DNA from: Bacteroidales bacterium
GTDB taxonomy: Bacteria > Bacteroidota > Bacteroidia > Bacteroidales > UBA7960
Assembly: GCA_007122505.1 (NCBI GenBank)
Contig: SKTQ01000340.1
Coordinates: 1-9,223, forward strand
DNA: 9,223 nucleotides
Reading direction: 5' to 3'
Position numbers and translations under genes: made by a program. Shown here piece by piece: positions 1 to 4,175 of the stretch (position 1 is the first letter of the stretch; every line of letters starts with the position of its first letter). The notes below the pieces were generated by a model. The model saw nothing but the letters and a program-made list of their open reading frames with translations. It had not been told where the DNA came from and made no database searches.

Positions 1-632
1 ATGCCACCGGTGTAGGTGCCATCCTGTCGATCGCTGAACGTTTTATGGCATCTGAGGAAAAACCTGAGCGTTCAATCGTTTTTATGGCTGTAACGGCTGA
101 GGAGAGCGGACTTCTTGGGTCCAGGTTTTATGGAGAAAACCCCGTTTTCCCCTTGGCAACTACTGTTGGGGGTATTAATATTGATGCCCTCAACGTATTC
201 GGTCCCACATGGGATGTTATAGTGGTTGGATATGGAAACTCGGAGCTGGAAGATTATTTGCGCCGCCATGCTGAAGCACAGGGACGATATGTGGTACCGG
301 AACCTACACCGGAAGCCGGGTATTTTTATCGCTCTGACCACATCAGTCTGGCGCGTCAGGGTGTTCCCGCAATTTATGCCCAGGGTGGCAGTGATTTCAT
401 TGGAAGAGATGAAGCCTATGCTGAAAAGGTAGCAAAAGACCTTGCAGGCCGTTATCATGCACCCACCGATGTGATTACCGACAAATGGGTGTGGGAGGGT
501 ATGCACCAGGATATGTGGCTTTTCTATAACATGGGCAAGGAGCTGGCCAATACCCGCAGTTTTCCGAACTGGTTCGAAGGAAATGAATTCCGGCAGTTGC
601 GTGATGAAACAGCCGATCAGCGCCAGGAATAG
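1..632 (+). CDS. M28-family zinc aminopeptidase, C-terminal part (5' end outside window)
   Basis: This is the C-terminal part of a peptidase M28 protein, a family of co-catalytic di-zinc aminopeptidases that are usually exported. The frame is open from the first base: codons from position 3 read ATGVGAILSIAERF and run into the methionine at 45, so that ATG is internal, not the start. ATG at 3-11 fits the family's (D)NATG metal-ligand motif, whose Asp/Asn codons are cut off. Further family landmarks are the catalytic and metal-binding Glu pair in VTAEESGLLG (codons 99-104), the metal-binding Asp in NIDAL (183-185) and the metal-binding His in YHAPTD (456-458). The N-terminal metal-binding HxD, any signal peptide and any PA domain lie upstream. 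The stop is TAG at 630-632, followed by a terminator, so this is the last gene of its unit. The family call is firm; substrate and location cannot be read here. Confidence 0.93.
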   Translation, partial: ATGVGAILSIAERFMASEEKPERSIVFMAVTAEESGLLGSRFYGENPVFPLATTVGGINIDALNVFGPTWDVIVVGYGNSELEDYLRRHAEAQGRYVVPEPTPEAGYFYRSDHISLARQGVPAIYAQGGSDFIGRDEAYAEKVAKDLAGRYHAPTDVITDKWVWEGMHQDMWLFYNMGKELANTRSFPNWFEGNEFRQLRDETADQRQE

Positions 633-680
633 ATATTGCATCAAGCATTGTGCTTAACCGCACACCCAAAACATATTGAA

Positions 681-714
681 GAGATGTACCCATGGCGGTG
701 CATCTCTTTTTTTT
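681..714 (+). terminator. Rho-independent terminator after the M28 peptidase gene
   Basis: The stem pairs GAGATG (681-686) with CATCTC (701-706) and continues inward through a T-G wobble and ACC/GGT around a six-base loop. Eight T residues (707-714) follow directly. It lies 48 nt after the peptidase stop codon and separates that gene from the repeat island. Confidence 0.85.
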
Positions 715-736
715 AGCTATCAGTCATTATTATTGG

Positions 737-842
737 AACACAGATAAGACAGATGCAACAGATCAATACGGATTATCTTATATTTCTTTGCCAGAATTGC
801 ATTAAAAAATCTGTGATTATTCGTTGCATCCGTGTCATCCGT
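737..842. repeat. Imperfect inverted repeat, arms of about 35 nt
   Basis: The left arm (about 737-774) contains CACAGATAAGACAGATGCAAC. The right arm (about 809-842) is its approximate reverse complement, containing GTTGCATCCGTGTCATCCG. The central GATGCAAC/GTTGCATC is exact; the flanks match with mismatches and small gaps around a loop of about 35 nt. It resembles the dispersed 'cacagat...cacggat' palindromes I know from many environmental bacterial genomes, but family membership is from memory. No coding potential is seen in 715-920. Confidence 0.6.
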
Positions 843-920
843 CCTGTTAGTCAGGCAAAATTTTGCATAATTTGTAATTGGCTGATCATTTGTTTGTAAG
901 TGAGCTGAAAACTAAATGTG

Positions 921-1130
921 CTATTATTGAACCCCATTCGGGGTTCTCCTGATCCGCTGCGTATTCTTAGCTCACGGGTTTTACCCGGAGCTTACACCCC
1001 CACCCATCAAAATATCAACCCATATCGCCCATCCCCGACCCCGAAGGGGTCAAACACCAATAGCCCGGGTACAACCCGGGTGAAACCGACAACCGCCAGA
1101 TCGCGAGAACCCCGAAAGGGGTTCAACAAC
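921..1130. repeat. Cluster of five GC-rich hairpin (REP-like) repeats, copy A
   Basis: Five compact hairpins stand in a row. GAACCCC (929-935)/GGGGTTC (940-946) has loop ATTC. AGCTC-A-CGGGT (969-979)/ACCCGGAGCT (983-992) has one bulged A. GACCCC (1037-1042)/GGGGTC (1046-1051) has loop GAA. CCCGGGT (1064-1070)/ACCCGGG (1074-1080) has loop ACA. GAACCCC (1107-1113)/GGGGTTC (1118-1124) has loop GAAA. Bases 1002-1066 recur exactly at 2145-2209. The block ends just past the 3' end of the minus-strand transposase gene. No T-run follows the hairpins, so they do not look like a row of terminators. An ORF across this block is not credible because it only reads through palindromes. Confidence 0.8.
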
Positions 1131-1143
1131 TTTTTACACAAAT

Positions 1144-1590
1144 TTATAACAGGTACCTCTCATCATAATCAACATCATATTCACGCAATAGCTTAACATA
1201 CTCCTCCCTGAATGACGTTTCCCGATGATGGATTTCCTGATTCCTGATGTAATTTATCAAATTTTGCTTAGCGCTAATGGAATAGGTAAATGCCCCATAT
1301 CCCCCTTGCCATCCTGAAAAATTTGGAAATATCCCTTCTTTTTTGATCCAAATTGAACTCGAAACTTTAATATCCCTAACAAGGGATGCTAATGAGGTGC
1401 CAGGATGTAAATGTGTTGCTATGTGTATATGATCGGCCACACCATTAATCTGATAGGGGAAGCATTTTTTATTTATGATGATGCCATAAATATAGGCAAA
1501 CAACCTAACCCTGTTTGTTTTTTGAAGTGTAGGCTTGGTGTATTTTGTGCAAAACACGATTTGATAGAGAATTTGCGTGTATGTTGACAT
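1144..1590 (-). CDS. IS200-like / REP-associated Y1 tyrosine transposase (HUH nuclease)
   Basis: This 148-residue protein is a single-domain Y1 transposase (Transposase IS200-like, COG1943 type). Such enzymes cut and rejoin single-stranded DNA at hairpins. The HUH metal-binding motif is DHIHI (His54, Ile55, His56), and the catalytic tyrosine is most likely Tyr114 in LINYIRNQEIHH. The family's conserved stretches NGVADHIH, LVRDIK, GYGAFTYS and FREEYVKLL are all present, and the length is full for the family, so the gene looks intact. The start is ATG at 1588-1590; no Shine-Dalgarno site is visible upstream. It is the only minus-strand gene here and stands alone without tnpB, surrounded by GC-rich hairpin repeats. 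That setting fits both an IS200-like element and a RAYT that handles REP sequences; the sequence does not decide between them. Confidence 0.9.
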   Translation of the reverse strand: MSTYTQILYQIVFCTKYTKPTLQKTNRVRLFAYIYGIIINKKCFPYQINGVADHIHIATHLHPGTSLASLVRDIKVSSSIWIKKEGIFPNFSGWQGGYGAFTYSISAKQNLINYIRNQEIHHRETSFREEYVKLLREYDVDYDERYLL

Positions 1591-1599
1591 ATTGATAAT

Positions 1600-1697
1600 C
1601 GTTTATTGAATCCCAGTTTGGGGTTTCCTAAGCCGATGGCGAATTCTCAAACCCCGGTATATTCCAGCACTAATATTATTAAACTCCTTCGGGTTTT
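1600..1697. repeat. Two degenerate hairpin repeats upstream of the transposase gene
   Basis: The first hairpin (about 1608-1626) pairs GAATCCC with GGGGTTT through wobble pairs. Its surroundings (TTATTGAATCCC...TTTCCTAAGCC) match, base for base with substitutions, the hairpin at 924-953. The second (1681-1697) is AAACTCC-TTC-GGGTTT, preceded by TAATATTATT, and is a further decayed copy. Both have the same + strand orientation as the copy at 921-953, so they are direct repeats flanking the transposase gene. The first lies 10-40 nt upstream of the transposase start. Confidence 0.6.
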
Positions 1698-1990
1698 TGG
1701 ATTTTACCGTTTTACAGCGATAGCAAACATTACTGCTGGTCGAAACAAAATAAAAGTTATCAGGTTTGTTGGTTAATACATTTACTTGTACATGTTCAAT
1801 GAAAACAAATGTAAAAATTATCTTTAAAACAATTAATGAATATGATAAAAATAAACAATAATTATTCACAATTTGTTTTGACTCGCATATATTCAGAGTT
1901 AACCGGCCGCAAAGTGAAGCCTGTAACTTCCGTAATAATATTTATGATATCCATTTTGCCTGATGTCTGCAATAACACCAAAAACAATGC
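1698..1990. other. AT-rich spacer without a convincing gene
   Basis: This stretch is AT-rich and has no open frame with family resemblance. On the minus strand a frame without a start codon stays open for 35 codons between about 1901 and 2007. Another minus-strand frame encodes 30 residues from an ATG near 1954. Neither can be assigned, and they overlap each other in different frames, so at most one could be a remnant. An 88-codon minus-strand frame over 1603-1869 reads through the hairpin repeats and is rejected. Confidence 0.5.
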
Positions 1991-2264
1991 CCCCACACCT
2001 ATCAATTCATAAACCCGCATAGGTCACCCCTGACCCCGAAGGGTCCAACACCAATAGCCCCGGGTTCATCCCGGGGGATGGTAACAACCAACAACCCCCG
2101 AACCCGGAGAACCCCGAAAGGGGTTCAACAACAACGCACCCCCAACCCATCAAAATATCAACCCATATCGCCCATCCCCGACCCCGAAGGGGTCAAACAC
2201 CAATAGCCCCGGGTTCATCCCGGGGGATGGTGACAACGAACAACCTCCGCATCCGGAGAACCCC
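1991..2264. repeat. Tandem pair of about 149-nt hairpin repeat units, copies B and C
   Basis: Two adjacent units share the order: GACCCCGAA-type hairpin, CCCCGGG-TTCAT-CCCGGGG hairpin, then GGAGAACCCC. Corresponding points lie 148-149 nt apart (TAGCCCCGGG starts at 2055 and 2204; GAGAACCCC at 2107 and 2256). The 28 bases from 2055 and from 2204 are identical. The first unit ends in a GAACCCC-GAAA-GGGGTTC hairpin (2109-2126); the second breaks off at its left half near 2264. The start of the second unit (2145-2209) is exactly identical to 1002-1066 in copy A. These are copies of one repeat family related to the transposase-flanking hairpins. Confidence 0.8.
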
Positions 2265-2292
2265 TTGCAAAAAAATATCATAAAAAAATCAT

Positions 2293-2310
2293 TTGTCACA
2301 GTTTTTACAA
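2293..2310. promoter_or_regulatory. Candidate Rex operator upstream of the hydrogenase operon
   Basis: TTGTCACAGTTTTTACAA matches the 18-bp Rex consensus TTGTGAANNNNTTCACAA at 11 of 14 specified positions, with both outer TTGT/ACAA ends exact and correct spacing. It lies 150-167 nt before the hydC start. The TTTG at 2292-2295 could also serve as a -33 element, but no good -7 box follows at the right distance. A rex gene lies directly after this operon, which strengthens the assignment. Binding is inferred. Confidence 0.55.
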
Positions 2311-2374
2311 AAAGTTATTTAGTCTGATTATAAATTACTGATTTTCCGCGAAATAATTAAAGAAAAAATTATTT

Positions 2375-2399
2375 AATTACACAAGTCTTGTTAATTTTG
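2375..2399 (+). promoter_or_regulatory. Possible -7 promoter box with overlapping dyad, hydCBA operon
   Basis: TAATTTTG (2392-2399) fits the Bacteroidota -7 consensus TAnnTTTG and lies 60 nt before the hydC start codon. No clear TTTG -33 element is found 19-21 nt upstream, so this is tentative. A dyad overlaps it: AATTA-c-ACAAG (2375-2385) and CTTGT-TAATT (2387-2396) around a central T. Its half-sites point opposite to a Rex site, so it could bind another regulator. Confidence 0.4.
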
Positions 2400-2459
2400 G
2401 GGCGTTCAAAAAAACTGATAATCAATCTCAATAACCACTTTAATCAGAAAGGGATCAAT

Positions 2460-2927
2460 ATGACGAGAATTAAGGAACTTGTAAAGGAGCAGGCCGAGAA
2501 GCATGGTCGTGAGCGTACCAGTTTGATGCCCATCCTTCAGGCAGTTGTTCGCAGTGAACACTATCTTTCGGAAGAGGCTATGATAGCTATTGCTGAGGAG
2601 CTTGACCTGAGTACTGCAGATGTGTTTGGCACGGCATCTTTTTACACATTTTTGGATACGGTTCCCCGCGGGAAGTACATTGTCCGTGTGTGTAAGACCA
2701 TCACCTGCCACATGAAGGGCAAGGATGAGATCATCAGAACCATTTCCGATATTTTGAAGATCAAGTTGGGAGAGACAACTACCGACGGCCGTTTCAGCCT
2801 CCTTCAGGCAAACTGTCTTGGATGGTGTCACAAGGGTCCTGTGATGCTCATCAACGATGAGGTATATCCGGAAATTACACCTGAAAAGACATCGGAGATC
2901 ATCAACGAGTATCTGAAAAAAAAGTGA
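2460..2927 (+). CDS. hydC: NuoE-like [2Fe-2S] subunit of NAD-linked [FeFe]-hydrogenase (HydC)
   Basis: This 155-residue protein is the thioredoxin-like [2Fe-2S] subunit of the NuoE/HydC/HndA family, which relays electrons between the flavin subunit and the rest of the complex in the cytoplasm. The four cluster ligands are all present in the usual C-x4-C...C-x3-C pattern: Cys78 and Cys83 (VCKTITCHMKG), Cys119 and Cys123 (ANCLGWCHKGP). The N-terminal helical part (about 1-65) has the family motif ADVFGTASFY. I choose ATG at 2460 because AGAAAGGGATC lies just upstream and family members start here. The frame is open from a TTG at 2388, but that would start inside the promoter-like region and add 24 low-complexity residues. 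It is the first gene of hydC-hydB-hydA, with 51 nt to hydB. Assignment to a hydrogenase instead of complex I rests on the neighbours. Confidence 0.93.
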   Translation: MTRIKELVKEQAEKHGRERTSLMPILQAVVRSEHYLSEEAMIAIAEELDLSTADVFGTASFYTFLDTVPRGKYIVRVCKTITCHMKGKDEIIRTISDILKIKLGETTTDGRFSLLQANCLGWCHKGPVMLINDEVYPEITPEKTSEIINEYLKKK

Positions 2928-2940
2928 TGCGTTCGCGCAT
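2927..2940 (+). other. Small TTCG-loop hairpin at the hydC stop codon
   Basis: ATGCG-TTCG-CGCAT forms a perfect 5-bp stem with a TTCG tetraloop starting at the last base of the hydC stop codon. There is no T-run, so it is not a terminator. It could shape mRNA processing or translation between hydC and hydB. Confidence 0.35.
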
Positions 2941-2978
2941 TTAGCAGTTGTCAAACCAAACATGCAAAAATCTGAATT

Positions 2979-4136
2979 ATGGAAAAAAAGATAAAAAAAG
3001 TAGACCTGATATTTGGGAAGGTTGACCACCTGGATATATTGAAAAATGCTTTTCAGCGTACGCGTGACGAAATCATCCTGGATGTGATCGATTCGGGATT
3101 GCGCGGAAGGGGTGGCGCCGGCTTCCCTACCGGGTTGAAGTGGAAGTTTGCAAAAAATGAGGAAGCAGACCAGAAATATGTGATCTGCAACGCCGATGAA
3201 GGCGAACCCGGCACATTCAAAGACCGTGAGATCCTCACCCAGGTGCCTGAGAAGGTTTTGGCGGGGATGGCCCTGTGCGGCTATTGCATTGGTGCCAGTG
3301 AAGGTTATATTTACCTGCGGGCCGAGTACAACTTTTTGTTGCCCTCCCTGTATAAGGCGATCGATGAGTTCCATGAGCATCTCAAGGCGCTGAAATTTGA
3401 TTTCACCATCCGCATCTGTTCGGGCAGTGGTGCTTATGTGTGCGGTGAAGAAACCGCCCTGATGGAATCTATGGAAGGCAAGCGTGGCGAACCTCGCAAC
3501 AAGCCTCCTTTCCCCACCTCGGAGGGTTACCTCGGCAAGCCCACCTCGGTAAACAATGTGGAAACCCTTGTTTTTGCCCTGATGATCGGGCAGGAAGGCC
3601 CCACCAAGTTCAAGGAAATGGGTACTTTCGACAGCCGCGGCTCAAAGGTGTTTTCTGTTTCGGGCGACACGCCCACTCCCGGCATTTATGAGCTGGAGCT
3701 TGGTATGACACTGGAGCAGTTTGTTGAAGAATTTGGCGATGGCGATACCAAAGCCGTTCAGGTTGGCGGCGCTTCCGGGTTCTGTGTGGCCAGAAAAGAC
3801 TTCAAAAGCACCCTGATCGGTTTTGAAGGAATCCCCACCGGTGGTTCCATGATGCTTTTCAACAGCAGCCGGTCTATGTATAACATCCTGAATGATTACC
3901 TGGAGTTTATGGAAGAAGAATCGTGCGGACAGTGTTCACCCTGTCGCGTGGGATGCCAGCAACTCCTGAAAGGGATCGAAGCAGTGAAAAAGGGAATCAA
4001 ATCCCCATCCTACCTGGAAGACCTGCAAAAACTGTCTGATACCATGCGCATCGCATCCAAATGCGGACTGGGGCAGTCGGTTCCGAATCCCTTCAATTCA
4101 ATCATCAATAATTTCCGGGAAGAGATCATCTACTAA
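2979..4136 (+). CDS. hydB: NuoF-like FMN/NADH-binding subunit of [FeFe]-hydrogenase (HydB, short form)
   Basis: This 385-residue cytoplasmic flavoprotein oxidises NADH (or reduces NAD+) at FMN and passes electrons through a [4Fe-4S] cluster. Visible landmarks are the FMN/NADH-binding glycine-rich stretch RGRGGAGFPTGLKW (42-55), NADEGEPGTFKDR (71-83), GAYVCGEETAL (151-161), the SLBB-like middle region (about 225-300) and the cluster ligands Cys316, Cys319, Cys322 (ESCGQCSPCR) and Cys362. Unlike HydB of known electron-bifurcating hydrogenases (over 600 residues), it has neither the N-terminal thioredoxin-like [2Fe-2S] domain nor the C-terminal two-[4Fe-4S] domain; the protein ends about 23 residues after Cys362. 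The start is ATG at 2979, without a recognisable Shine-Dalgarno site. It is the middle gene of the operon; hydA follows 39 nt later. An NADH rather than NADPH preference is inferred, not shown. Confidence 0.93.
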   Translation: MEKKIKKVDLIFGKVDHLDILKNAFQRTRDEIILDVIDSGLRGRGGAGFPTGLKWKFAKNEEADQKYVICNADEGEPGTFKDREILTQVPEKVLAGMALCGYCIGASEGYIYLRAEYNFLLPSLYKAIDEFHEHLKALKFDFTIRICSGSGAYVCGEETALMESMEGKRGEPRNKPPFPTSEGYLGKPTSVNNVETLVFALMIGQEGPTKFKEMGTFDSRGSKVFSVSGDTPTPGIYELELGMTLEQFVEEFGDGDTKAVQVGGASGFCVARKDFKSTLIGFEGIPTGGSMMLFNSSRSMYNILNDYLEFMEEESCGQCSPCRVGCQQLLKGIEAVKKGIKSPSYLEDLQKLSDTMRIASKCGLGQSVPNPFNSIINNFREEIIY

Positions 4137-4162
4137 TGCCCCGGCCATTTAATCATTAAAAC

Positions 4163-4168
4163 AGGAGA
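4163..4168 (+). promoter_or_regulatory. Strong ribosome binding site of hydA
   Basis: AGGAGA lies 7 nt before the hydA ATG. It is the clearest Shine-Dalgarno site in the window, where most genes have none. It fixes the hydA start and suggests independent, efficient initiation of the catalytic subunit. Confidence 0.7.
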
Positions 4169-4175
4169 TACGACC

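Larger units (their letters stand above)
918..1697. mobile_element. Possible IS200-like/RAYT element: Y1 transposase gene flanked by hairpin repeats
   Basis: An intact single-domain Y1 (HUH) transposase gene at 1144-1590 is bracketed by degenerate direct copies of one hairpin motif, TTATTGAAcCCCanTTcGGGGTT, at about 924-946 and 1603-1626, with a third, weaker copy at about 1671-1697. IS200/IS605 elements use subterminal hairpins instead of terminal inverted repeats and make no target duplication, so exact ends cannot be read. The boundaries given are the outer hairpins. No tnpB accessory gene is present. It may equally be a domesticated REP-associated transposase with its repeats, not a mobile insertion. 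Confidence 0.4.

Noticed and set aside
715..920. tRNA or small RNA gene in the gap
   Set aside because: No cloverleaf or recognised RNA family was seen; the only structure is the imperfect inverted repeat.
918..1196. 92-codon + strand frame
   Set aside because: It reads through the GC-rich hairpin repeats and into the antisense of the transposase 3' end; proline/threonine/arginine-rich, with no family resemblance.
1603..1869. 88-codon minus-strand frame
   Set aside because: It spans the degenerate hairpin repeats, has AT-driven composition and no recognisable motif.
921..2264. CRISPR array
   Set aside because: Repeats are few, of unequal length and individually palindromic, with no regular spacers and no cas genes.
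2388..2459. Upstream TTG start for hydC
   Set aside because: The TTG lies within the promoter-like dyad and would add 24 residues absent from the NuoE-type pattern; the ATG at 2460 has a purine-rich ribosome site.
2406..3380. 324-codon minus-strand frame opposite hydC and hydB
   Set aside because: Long only because it mirrors well-conserved coding sequence on the + strand; its translation shows no family features.
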